A stretch of 8,545 nucleotides of DNA from an uncultured Caulobacterales bacterium (GCA_938007945.1 CALLME010000156.1:1-8545); one strand, 5' to 3'; counted from the first letter of the stretch, positions 1-5,259 are shown. The notes: a model not told the origin generated them from the sequence alone. Translations and numbers: made by a program.

Positions 1-924
1 AATACGGCGCGTGTTTTCATAGGCTTCATCGGGCTCACCCGTGCGCGGCAGGTAGAAGTCATAAACCTCGCGAAAATCTGCGCCCTCCCCCGCCATATGA
101 ATTGCGATAACGCGGTCGGCGAGACGCCTGAAACGGCGCGGGTCCATCGCCCCGCTGATAATCTCTGCAAAGACGGCAAGCCCTTCTTGGACCTCAGTTG
201 TGCTCGCATGAGCGCGGCCCAAAATCTCGAAATTTGTTTGCGCGCGCCCATTAAGTCCCGTCGCGACATGGACAAGCGCTTCATGCTGTAACAGTTGATC
301 AACATCGCGCTTGGTAAAAGCGGCGCCTTTGCGCACACGGATGCGTTTAACGCCCGCCAAGGCTTTCGCCGAGAGGTTTGGCACAACTTTCACCGTGGGC
401 GCAGACTCACCCAAATGGCGACCCACACGCTCGCGCAAAGATTTGGCAAATTGCGCCGCCGTTAGGTGCTCTTGATAGCCCTCCACGACGAGCTTCTCAA
501 AATCAAGCTCAGCGAGGGACACATCCATATGCCGCGCGAGGTCGAGCACACGCGTACTGCGGTCAAGCATCAGCTTGGTCGGCTCTCCAAACAACGCTTT
601 GGAGTGGGTGTAAAACTCCGCCGTCCCACGCGTCTCAAGCAAAGACACAGTAGAGGTTAGCGTATCCGCAAGGCGCAAGAGCCACTGCGTCACCACATGG
701 TCGCCGTCAAGCTTGGCCCGCGCCTGCGCAATCGCCTCGCGCGCACCGCTCGTCTCGACAGTGGGGTAATCAGGCGCAGGCAAAGCCCCATCGCGCAAAA
801 ACTTCACCCGAATATCATCCTCCCACGCCATAGAGCGAAGGAGCGGCAAAGACTTCGCCACAACATTCAGCTGCGCCGCCGCCTCTTTCGCCAAGGCCAG
901 GTGTTTAGGGGAGAGTTTATCCAT
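1..924 (-). CDS. QEGLA-motif (DUF1704) putative zinc metallopeptidase, 3' end cut by window edge
   Basis: Reading the minus strand from the ATG at 924 gives 308 open codons that leave the window without a stop. I recognise the family from HEALVH (residues 214-219, an HExxxH zinc-binding pattern), NGRAQ shortly after it, and VQEGLAVFAE (245-254), the QEGLA motif that names it. In this layout the two histidines and the glutamate of QEGLA would be the zinc ligands, with E215 as catalytic base. Databases call bacterial members 'flavohemoglobin expression-modulating QEGLA motif protein', but their substrate is not established. The same domain family includes the eukaryotic MATCAP tubulin tyrosine carboxypeptidases, so a carboxypeptidase role is possible but is inference. 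Family members are usually around 400 residues or more, so roughly the last quarter is missing. No signal peptide is visible, which suggests a cytoplasmic protein. An in-frame TAA lies 12 bases upstream of the ATG, so this is the first possible ATG; no clear Shine-Dalgarno precedes it. Confidence 0.88.
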   Translation of the reverse strand, partial: MDKLSPKHLALAKEAAAQLNVVAKSLPLLRSMAWEDDIRVKFLRDGALPAPDYPTVETSGAREAIAQARAKLDGDHVVTQWLLRLADTLTSTVSLLETRGTAEFYTHSKALFGEPTKLMLDRSTRVLDLARHMDVSLAELDFEKLVVEGYQEHLTAAQFAKSLRERVGRHLGESAPTVKVVPNLSAKALAGVKRIRVRKGAAFTKRDVDQLLQHEALVHVATGLNGRAQTNFEILGRAHASTTEVQEGLAVFAEIISGAMDPRRFRRLADRVIAIHMAGEGADFREVYDFYLPRTGEPDEAYENTRRI

Positions 925-939
925 GAGAGGTGTTTAGGG
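899..939. repeat. 12-base perfect direct repeat spanning the QEGLA gene start
   Basis: AGGTGTTTAGGG occurs at 899-910 inside the coding sequence and again at 928-939 just upstream of the start codon, 29 bases apart. It may be a small local duplication that moved the 5' end of the gene, or a paired binding site. Only the repeat itself is seen; any function is inference. Confidence 0.6.
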
Positions 940-1163
940 TGCGGGGCCGCGTGTGTCACGTGATTGTGGTGGGGTGTTGAATTTTATCCCCATTGCGGTC
1001 GTTAGCTCAGATGCTTACTTTGAGCTGCGGCTCCAATCGCTGATCGCTATAAACTCACAAAATCATTTAACCGGTGTTTCGTATTCGAGGATCTTTCGAG
1101 GACGCTCGCCTGCCTGCCTTTAAGCTCAAGCGTTTCAAGGTTTAGCGAGGTATAATTTTGTTA
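925..1163. other. Intergenic region upstream of the AT-rich islet
   Basis: No convincing gene is present between the QEGLA gene and the promoter of the next plus-strand gene. The stretch holds a second copy of a 12-base repeat (928-939), a 14-base segment that reads like the 5' end of a tRNA (997-1010), a pair of TTCGAGGA repeats (1084-1091 and 1095-1102, 11 bases apart) and a lone TATAAT (1151-1156) without a good -35 partner. Base composition turns AT-rich towards its right end. Confidence 0.6.
997..1010 (+). other. tRNA 5'-end-like 14-base fragment
   Basis: GGTCGTTAGCTCAG matches the acceptor and D-arm start of bacterial lysine-type tRNAs as I remember them (GGGTCGTTAGCTCAG). The following bases do not form a D loop, anticodon arm or matching 3' acceptor strand, so this is not a working tRNA. 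It may be a remnant att-type segment at the left side of the AT-rich islet, or chance. Confidence 0.25.
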
Positions 1164-1192
1164 TAGACATAATGTCCACAAATTGGTATTAG
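1164..1192 (+). promoter_or_regulatory. Promoter of the AT-rich two-gene unit
   Basis: A -35 box TAGACA (1164-1169, one mismatch to TTGACA) is followed after 17 bases by the -10 box TATTAG (1187-1192), which carries an extended TGn (1184-1186). This would start transcription near 1199, leaving a leader of about 36 bases before the ATG at 1235. The -35 box overlaps the first operator-like palindrome and the predicted start lies in the second, as expected for a repressed promoter. Confidence 0.5.
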
Positions 1193-1216
1193 AAAGACTT
1201 AATGTCTATAAATTGA
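1165..1216. promoter_or_regulatory. Tandem operator-like palindromes, 30 bases centre to centre
   Basis: Two 21-base segments, 1165-1185 and 1195-1215, match at 18 positions. Each contains a dyad: GACATAATGTC (1166-1176, a perfect 5-base palindrome around a central A) and AGACTTAATGTCT (1195-1207, AGAC/GTCT arms). Their centres at 1171 and 1201 are 30 bases apart, about three helical turns, so two dimers could bind the same face of the DNA. They overlap the -35 box and the predicted transcription start. The product of the next gene is the natural candidate for an autorepressor binding here, but that is inference. Confidence 0.6.
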
Positions 1217-1234
1217 TCCGCAGGAGCCACCCAT

Positions 1235-1804
1235 ATGGAATATGAAAGTGCTGAAGACTTTAAAACTTGGCTGAAAATAAAGTACCCAAATGTCAAAGGT
1301 TCAGACAGATTACGGGCTGCTATGGCAGCCAGCGATCTTGATAAAACGATAAAACAAATACAGAGATATTGTAAAGGTGAGTCAAAAATCTCAAAGGAAA
1401 CCAGATTGGCAATGTCCGCCATATCAAATAATTTATCACCTTGGGATCCGTTTAATCAGGGACAGCCGAAGGAATATTTAAGGGATGCTGTAGTTAATAT
1501 ATCAAATGAGCTCATAGAGATGTCGATACCTAATTTTGATTACTACAATAGAATTCCTTTGGCAGCAGTCGAAGATGGTGATGACGTGAAACTAACAACG
1601 AAAATTGCTGAAGGTTGGAATATTTTATTTACCGCAAAAGTAGTAAGTAAAGACAGCTCTCACGTAATTATTACAATCAAAAGCGCTAATTGGCTAGAAG
1701 GTGCCAAATTAGATAACGAAAAGAAATATCTTGAGAAGAAGTATAGAGTGTTACCATCAGTTTTATCGGTTAGGAGAAAAAGCAATGAAATCTCTTATTC
1801 CTAG
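1235..1804 (+). CDS. Unrecognised protein with possible N-terminal DNA-binding segment; stop may be a nonsense mutation
   Basis: This 189-residue protein belongs to no family I recognise. The start is well supported: CAGGAG at 1221-1226 lies 8 bases before the ATG. Residues 24-62 are helical and basic, with a spacing (DRLRAAMAAS ... IKQIQRYCKG) that could be a Cro/XRE-like helix-turn-helix, though it is not diagnostic. Residues 105-150 alternate hydrophobic and polar residues, as in a small beta-rich domain, and the C-terminus is strongly basic (EKKYLEKKYRVL, then VRRKS). No signal peptide or membrane segment is seen. Codons are AT-rich (AAA, AAT, ATA, TTA), unlike the flanking core genes, which suggests acquisition by transfer. 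Beyond the TAG at 1802-1804 the same frame stays open for 33 codons to a TAA at 1904-1906, so the intact form may be about 223 residues. The tandem palindromes in its promoter fit an autoregulator. A role in defence or plasmid/phage maintenance is possible but unsupported. Confidence 0.7.
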   Translation: MEYESAEDFKTWLKIKYPNVKGSDRLRAAMAASDLDKTIKQIQRYCKGESKISKETRLAMSAISNNLSPWDPFNQGQPKEYLRDAVVNISNELIEMSIPNFDYYNRIPLAAVEDGDDVKLTTKIAEGWNILFTAKVVSKDSSHVIITIKSANWLEGAKLDNEKKYLEKKYRVLPSVLSVRRKSNEISYS

Positions 1805-1906
1805 TCATTAAGAAATCTGATTGATTGCACTAAAGAACGTTACGGTGAGCTTTTGGAAAGAACGAATATTTTCCAATCAATGGCAACCCACGAAGAAAAA
1901 ATGTAA
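1805..1906 (+). pseudogene. Possible lost C-terminal extension of the preceding gene
   Basis: Directly after the TAG at 1802-1804 the same frame continues with 33 sense codons and ends in TAA at 1904-1906. The encoded peptide (SLRNLIDCTKERYGELLERT and onward to THEEKM) is charged and helix-forming, like a natural C-terminal tail. Its end lies 15 bases before the next ATG, which is normal operon spacing, whereas the TAG leaves a 117-base gap. This suggests a recent nonsense mutation or, less likely, programmed readthrough. An open run of this length can arise by chance, so confidence is limited. Confidence 0.4.
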
Positions 1907-1921
1907 CACAGGTAGTTCAAC

Positions 1922-2605
1922 ATGATAGGTTTTTTCGTAGTTGCATTTGGATTCATCGCTGCAATTTTTCTCATGCATATATATGAGAAAAATACCTTAG
2001 AGGATTTTACAAAACCCCCGTCTGAGTTTGAGAATAGAGAAATTCAAATTGAGGACGGCATATGGGTCAATTCGCAGCAGCAGGGTGTGGAAGAGGCTAT
2101 CGTATCTACTCTGAAAGTTTTCAGGTGTTTGCCTGCAGAGTTTGCACATGAGAATTTTTATTCATCAAAACCTCTTATTGTGACAGTGCTTGACGGTGCA
2201 ATTGAACTTTTCCTTTCACAGCAAGGTGAAAGAAGATCACATGCCTATGACATGTATGTGAGCTTTTTGCTGAGCGGCACATTCGTTTCGAAAGATTCTG
2301 ATGGTAACGTTGTGTATTATAACTCGGCGGCAGTTGATGTGTTTAGAGAAGCCGCGGCAATTAATCGGGATACAAAAAGTATTCTGATAAAATGTTTGCT
2401 GGAAAAGAAGGAGGTCTTTGACAAAGTGTTTCCTGACATGTCTGCCGTAACGAGCTTTCTGGAAGACTTAACCTGCAAAGAGGATGATATGGCTGCTTGC
2501 GAAGCTTTAGCAGAAATCTACCTTACGGGCGATAGTGTGACTGTAAACATTGAAAAATCAAAGTACTATCGTCTGAAGGCTGAAGAAATCAAAAAAAGAA
2601 CTTGA
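1922..2605 (+). CDS. Membrane-anchored protein with a C-terminal Sel1-like repeat
   Basis: This is a 227-residue protein of unknown function. Residues 3-20 form one uninterrupted hydrophobic helix (FFVVAFGFIAAIFLMH), most likely a membrane anchor rather than a cleaved signal because no typical cleavage site follows. A soluble region of about 200 residues comes next. Residues 189-222 (MAACEALAEIYLTGDSVTVN then EKSKYYRLKAEE) have the A..LA.iY..G..v..d..Ka..y...A pattern of one Sel1 (TPR-like) repeat, a fold used for protein-protein contacts. The start has a modest AGG 9 bases upstream. It is probably co-transcribed with the gene before it: it shares the AT-rich codon use, no promoter is obvious between them, and the extended frame of that gene ends 15 bases away. 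A single Sel1-like repeat cannot define a function; a sensor, scaffold or phage-exclusion type membrane protein would all fit equally. Confidence 0.72.
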   Translation: MIGFFVVAFGFIAAIFLMHIYEKNTLEDFTKPPSEFENREIQIEDGIWVNSQQQGVEEAIVSTLKVFRCLPAEFAHENFYSSKPLIVTVLDGAIELFLSQQGERRSHAYDMYVSFLLSGTFVSKDSDGNVVYYNSAAVDVFREAAAINRDTKSILIKCLLEKKEVFDKVFPDMSAVTSFLEDLTCKEDDMAACEALAEIYLTGDSVTVNIEKSKYYRLKAEEIKKRT

Positions 2606-2791
2606 ATTAGCCTCTGGCCTAAAGGGCCATCGTAATGCCGCATCGTGGAACTGCCAGCCTCTTCGGAGAGATACGTTATACTTTGGAAACTCTAAGAGGT
2701 ATGCCGTCATTACCGAGCAGCTTATTTTAACTGACTCATCTAAGGTCCCCTTTGCCCCCACTACAGAATAACTTCTGTTTTCAGGTACCCC
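2606..2791. other. Intergenic region between the AT-rich islet and metF
   Basis: The two flanking genes converge here and no gene is supported. The stretch contains several small dyads: TGGCC/GGCCA around 2617-2631; CCTCTT with AAGAGG (about 2658-2699), with AGAG/CTCT nested inside; and ACAGAA/TTCTGT at 2763-2778. None is a strong Rho-independent terminator. No repeat matching the left edge of the islet was found by eye. Confidence 0.5.
2763..2781 (+). terminator. Weak terminator-like hairpin
   Basis: ACAGAA (2763-2768) pairs perfectly with TTCTGT (2773-2778) around a TAAC loop and is followed by TTT, forming a short hairpin with a minimal T tract on the plus strand. The stem is AT-rich and lies about 160 bases past the end of the Sel1-like gene, so it is at best a weak terminator. 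On the minus strand no T tract follows, so it does not explain termination of metF. Confidence 0.25.
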
Positions 2792-3676
2792 CTAAGCCGA
2801 AAGCTTAAACCCTCGCGCCTGCGTTAGGCCCAGCACCCTACTCACTACGAACGCGATCTCAGGCTTGTTGAGCGTGTAGAGGTGGAAGCTATTCACGCCT
2901 TGCTCTCGCAGCTTTCCTGTCATTTCGGCGACGTAGGACGCGGTGAGCATTTTGCGCGCGCTATCGTCATCATCAAGGCCTTCGAACATATCGCTGTAGC
3001 GGCCAGGCACGCTAACTTGGCACATTTTCGCCATGCGCTCGACGGCGCTGAAATTAGGCTGCATCATAATGCCGGGTGTAATCTCAATATTTATGCCCGC
3101 TTTTTCAATACGGTCAAGGAATCGGAAATAGACATCCGATGAGAGAAAGAATTGGGTGATGGCGCGCGTCGCGCCTGCATCGACTTTGCGCTTGAGATTA
3201 TCAAGCTCAGCACTCCAATTGCCGCTCTCGGGGTGAAGCTCAGGATAGGCGGCAACACTAATCTCAAAATCATGGCGCGCTTTCAGCCCTGCCACGAGGT
3301 CAGAGGCATAAGCATAGCCGCCCGGCGTAGGTGTGTAATCGCCGTCCATACCTTCGGGCGGATCACCGCGCAGGGCCACGATGTGACGCACGCCTGCGCT
3401 CCAGTAATCATCCGCAATCTCGTCAATCTCTTCGCGACTAGACCCGACGCAGGTCAAATGAGCGGCAGCATTTATCCCGCGCTTCCCCACCATATCTTTG
3501 ACGATATTAAAGGTGCGTTCGCGCGTGGACCCCCCTGCCCCGTAAGTGACAGAGACATAGTCAGGTGAGAGCGGGGCGAGTTGATCCACGCATTTCCACA
3601 AGGCTTTGGCAGACTTCGCTGTCTTAGGCGGAAAGAACTCATAGCTAACGATGGGAGTGGTCATGTTATTATCCAT
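2792..3676 (-). CDS. metF: 5,10-methylenetetrahydrofolate reductase
   Basis: MetF reduces 5,10-methylene-THF to 5-methyl-THF with an FAD cofactor, supplying the methyl group for methionine synthase; it is cytoplasmic. The 294-residue length is normal for the bacterial catalytic domain, with no C-terminal regulatory domain. Family motifs run in order: SYEFFPPKT (11-19, including the catalytic-region glutamate E13), VTYGAGGSTRERT (43-55), HLTCVG (73-78), ALRGDPPEG (101-109, with the aspartate that contacts FAD/folate), AAYPELHPE (142-150), ITQFFL (173-178, substrate-contacting QFF) and TPGIMM (200-205). The ATG at 3676 overlaps the last 8 bases of the upstream regulator gene, suggesting translational coupling. 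A second in-frame ATG at 3664 (giving MTTPIVSYEFF) would avoid the overlap and is also possible. Transcription probably comes from the regulator's promoter at about 4690, so MetF would be controlled together with the regulator. Confidence 0.97.
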   Translation of the reverse strand: MDNNMTTPIVSYEFFPPKTAKSAKALWKCVDQLAPLSPDYVSVTYGAGGSTRERTFNIVKDMVGKRGINAAAHLTCVGSSREEIDEIADDYWSAGVRHIVALRGDPPEGMDGDYTPTPGGYAYASDLVAGLKARHDFEISVAAYPELHPESGNWSAELDNLKRKVDAGATRAITQFFLSSDVYFRFLDRIEKAGINIEITPGIMMQPNFSAVERMAKMCQVSVPGRYSDMFEGLDDDDSARKMLTASYVAEMTGKLREQGVNSFHLYTLNKPEIAFVVSRVLGLTQARGFKLSA

Positions 3677-4637
3677 TCACAGCGAGTGCGTCTGTACTCA
3701 CTTGCTTTGTTAACCGCCAAATTTTCACATGCGGGCGAGATTTATCGGTTGAATCGATACGTTCTGTCTGAGCAATTGATAGTCCCGCTGTCGCGCCCCA
3801 TCCCGCAATATCTGTGTCAGAAAAGCCGAGGCGTCTATGCGCGTAATCTTCGCGGAAGCTATCTTGGACATGGGTTTCAAAATCCACGATGAGCAATGAC
3901 CCGCCACCTATCAACAGGCGACTGGCCTCTAATATCGCTTCATACGGGTCTTCAAGATAATGTAGCACTTGATGCAATGTCACGAGGTCTGCGATGGCGG
4001 GCTCTAGCGGCGTGACATGCAGGTCACCTTGGCGCACGGTCAAATGATCATGGCCTTTGCCCGCGAGATTGTGGCGCGCAACTTTGAGCATATCGACATT
4101 ATTATCAATGCCAGAGCCGCGCTCGACGCGATCCGCAAATACGGCGAGGATGCGACCCGTGCCTGTGCCAAGGTCCACCATCATCTTAAACGGCCCCTGC
4201 CCCGCCATCTCTTTCATCAGCGTCTCAATATCGTCTTGCGGAAGATATTCATTGCCAAGCTGCCCTTGGTCATTGGCAACGCTGGCAAAAAAGGCATCAG
4301 CCGCTTTGGCGCGCTCGCGACGCACATCGTCTAGCCGGCGCAAGTCGGAGCGAAGAATGGCATCATCTGCGGGGAGCGCCGTCAGCGCGGTCGCAACTAT
4401 CGCCGACACGGCCGTATTGCCTCGACGCAAGCGGGAAAACACCCAGCTGCCTTCTTTCAAGCGCTCAATAATACCTACAGCTTCAAGCGAATTGATATAT
4501 TGCGTGATGCGTGGCTGCGAGAGGCCGAGAATTTGTACAAGCTCACTGACGGTTAATTCACCGTGGCTTAGCAAGGATAAAATCCGTAATCTCTCGACAT
4601 GACCAAGAGTTTTGAGTATTTGCGCTGTCTTTTCCAT
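3669..4637 (-). CDS. ArsR-family regulator fused to a SAM-methyltransferase domain (SahR-like methionine-cycle regulator)
   Basis: This 322-residue protein has two domains. Residues 1-75 are an ArsR-type winged helix (LGHVERLRILSLL; recognition-helix region LSQPRITQYINSLEAVGI 39-56; wing around KEGSWVFSRL). I see no CxC metal-binding pair, so it is probably not a metal sensor. Residues about 135-260 are a class I methyltransferase fold: motif I DLGTGTGRI (155-163), acidic GIDNNVDML (177-185), QGDLHVTPL (203-211) and LVTLHQVLHYLEDP (218-231). Proteins of this architecture sit beside metF in many alphaproteobacteria. They match the described SahR group, ArsR-type regulators responding to S-adenosylhomocysteine; here the methyltransferase domain would be the ligand pocket. 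That assignment rests on architecture and neighbours. Its promoter contains a palindrome (4669-4688), fitting autoregulation. A weak TAGG precedes the ATG. Confidence 0.88.
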   Translation of the reverse strand: MEKTAQILKTLGHVERLRILSLLSHGELTVSELVQILGLSQPRITQYINSLEAVGIIERLKEGSWVFSRLRRGNTAVSAIVATALTALPADDAILRSDLRRLDDVRRERAKAADAFFASVANDQGQLGNEYLPQDDIETLMKEMAGQGPFKMMVDLGTGTGRILAVFADRVERGSGIDNNVDMLKVARHNLAGKGHDHLTVRQGDLHVTPLEPAIADLVTLHQVLHYLEDPYEAILEASRLLIGGGSLLIVDFETHVQDSFREDYAHRRLGFSDTDIAGWGATAGLSIAQTERIDSTDKSRPHVKIWRLTKQVSTDALAVNG

Positions 4638-4665
4638 ATGCCTACAATAACAGCTTGTAACAAAA

Positions 4666-4693
4666 AGTATATAAAAAAATCTTTATATGTTTA
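4666..4693 (-). promoter_or_regulatory. Promoter of the regulator-metF unit
   Basis: On the minus strand, TAAACA (4693-4688, 4 of 6 to TTGACA) is followed after 16 bases by TATACT (4671-4666, 5 of 6 to TATAAT). This predicts a start near 4659 and a leader of about 22 bases. The operator-like palindrome fills the spacer between the two boxes, a classic position for repression. Confidence 0.5.
4669..4688. promoter_or_regulatory. Operator-like palindrome, likely site for the SahR-like regulator
   Basis: ATATAAA (4669-4675) and TTTATAT (4682-4688) form a perfect 7-base inverted repeat with a 6-base spacer. On the minus strand the 20 bases differ at only two positions from the perfect palindrome ATATAAAGATATCTTTATAT. 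I recall SahR-type sites in proteobacteria being AT-rich palindromes of this general kind, but cannot verify the consensus here. Placement between the -35 and -10 of the regulator-metF promoter supports autorepression. Confidence 0.6.
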
Positions 4694-4719
4694 TTTGCGC
4701 TTTTAAAGGACACTCATAT

Positions 4720-4770
4720 ATGACTAACGCAGGCGAATTTATTTCAGAAATAGGCGCTGATTTGCTGTAA
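4720..4770 (+). CDS. Possible 16-codon mini-ORF divergent from the regulator
   Basis: ATG at 4720 opens a 16-residue frame (MTNAGEFISEIGADLL) ending in TAA at 4768-4770. A good Shine-Dalgarno, AAAGGA (4705-4710), lies 9 bases upstream, which is the main reason to list it. It lies just before the rplU promoter and on the opposite side of the palindrome from the regulator. No matching promoter was found and it resembles no known leader peptide, so it may be chance or the remnant of a longer gene. Confidence 0.3.
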   Translation: MTNAGEFISEIGADLL

Positions 4771-4778
4771 AACTGTCG

Positions 4779-4806
4779 TTGACTTTGACGACTCAGCCTC
4801 TATAAA
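4779..4806 (+). promoter_or_regulatory. Promoter of rplU-rpmA
   Basis: TTGACT (4779-4784) and TATAAA (4801-4806), each one mismatch from the sigma-70 consensus, are separated by 16 bases. This is a strong housekeeping-type promoter, as expected for ribosomal protein genes. The predicted start near 4813 gives a leader of about 95 bases before rplU. Confidence 0.75.
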
Positions 4807-4817
4807 CCCGACAACTT

Positions 4818-4884
4818 GGCTGCACTGCGTGCGGCCTTAATCTATTTTTATTTTGTGACTTTGCTCAAATCTATCAAGGCAAAG
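4818..4884 (+). promoter_or_regulatory. Structured rplU 5' leader: hairpin with U-rich tail, then second hairpin
   Basis: GGCTGCA (4818-4824) pairs with TGCGGCC (4830-4836), including one G-U pair, around a CTGCG loop. A U-rich run (4837-4855) follows, so the element looks like an attenuator. A second stem, CTTTGC (4859-4864) with GCAAAG (4879-4884), follows before the ribosome binding site AAGGA (4896-4900). The first hairpin begins only about 5 bases after the predicted transcript start, which is unusually early for termination, so a stabilising 5' stem-loop or a ribosomal-protein binding site is equally possible. Confidence 0.45.
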
Positions 4885-4907
4885 CGCGAACACGCAAGGA
4901 CAAGGCC

Positions 4908-5219
4908 ATGTTTGCAGTTATCCAGACCGGCGGAAAGCAATATAAAGTCGCAGAGAACGATATTATCATCGTTGAGCGTCTCGACGGCGATGCCGGTGCG
5001 AAAGTCAAATTTGACGACGTTCTTATGAGCGGCAAGGGCAGCGATGTAAAAGTCGGCGCCCCCCTCTTGAAAGGCGCAAGCGTCACAGGCGAAGTCATAG
5101 AGCAGCGCAAGGGCAATAAAGTGCTCGTCTTCAAAAAGAAGCGCCGTCAGAATTACCGCCGTAAAAAAGGTCATCGCCAAGTCGAGACTGTCGTTAAAAT
5201 CACAGGAATTAAAGGCTAG
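4908..5219 (+). CDS. rplU: 50S ribosomal protein bL21
   Basis: bL21 binds 23S rRNA in the large subunit and acts in early 50S assembly. The 103-residue length is standard. The family signature is clear: [14 protein letters not shown] at the N-terminus (QTGGKQYKV loop), a beta-rich core with FDDVLM, and the highly basic C-terminal rRNA-binding stretch [17 protein letters not shown] (75-91) followed by VKITGI. The start is fixed by AAGGA 7 bases upstream of the ATG and by the universal MFAVI N-terminus. It is followed after 40 bases by rpmA, the usual partner, and both should be made from the promoter at 4779-4806. Confidence 0.98.
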   Translation: MFAVIQTGGKQYKVAENDIIIVERLDGDAGAKVKFDDVLMSGKGSDVKVGAPLLKGASVTGEVIEQRKGNKVLVFKKKRRQNYRRKKGHRQVETVVKITGIKG

Positions 5220-5259
5220 AGCGCTTACGCGTTCTTCCCTTCAAGAGTAGGAGCTTAAG

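Noticed and set aside
697..963. Plus-strand frame rich in arginine near the left edge
   Set aside because: It is antisense to the QEGLA-family gene, whose conserved motifs are on the minus strand.
997..1110. A complete tRNA gene beginning at the GGTCGTTAGCTCAG segment
   Set aside because: No D-loop GG, anticodon stem or complementary 3' acceptor strand follows; only the first 14 bases look like tRNA.
1151..1156. TATAAT as the -10 box of the islet promoter
   Set aside because: No acceptable -35 lies 16-18 bases upstream; the TAGACA/TGnTATTAG pair at 1164-1192 is better spaced and fits the operators.
1165..1216. A CRISPR array or iteron origin
   Set aside because: Only two repeat copies are present, with 9 bases between them, and they coincide with promoter elements; there is no spacer series or replication gene.
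2558..2761. Minus-strand 67-codon frame after the Sel1-like gene
   Set aside because: It overlaps the end of the plus-strand gene, has no ribosome binding site or recognisable motif, and its sequence looks non-coding.
3152..3568. Plus-strand open frame of 138 codons inside metF
   Set aside because: It lies wholly opposite the well-supported metF gene, has no family resemblance, and is a shadow of metF codon structure.
4057..4602. Plus-strand open frame of 181 codons opposite the ArsR-methyltransferase gene
   Set aside because: Composition is Ser/Arg/Pro-rich as expected for an antisense shadow, and the minus-strand gene has clear domains.
4848..5180. Minus-strand open frame opposite rplU
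   Set aside because: rplU is unmistakable on the plus strand; the antisense frame has no recognisable motif.
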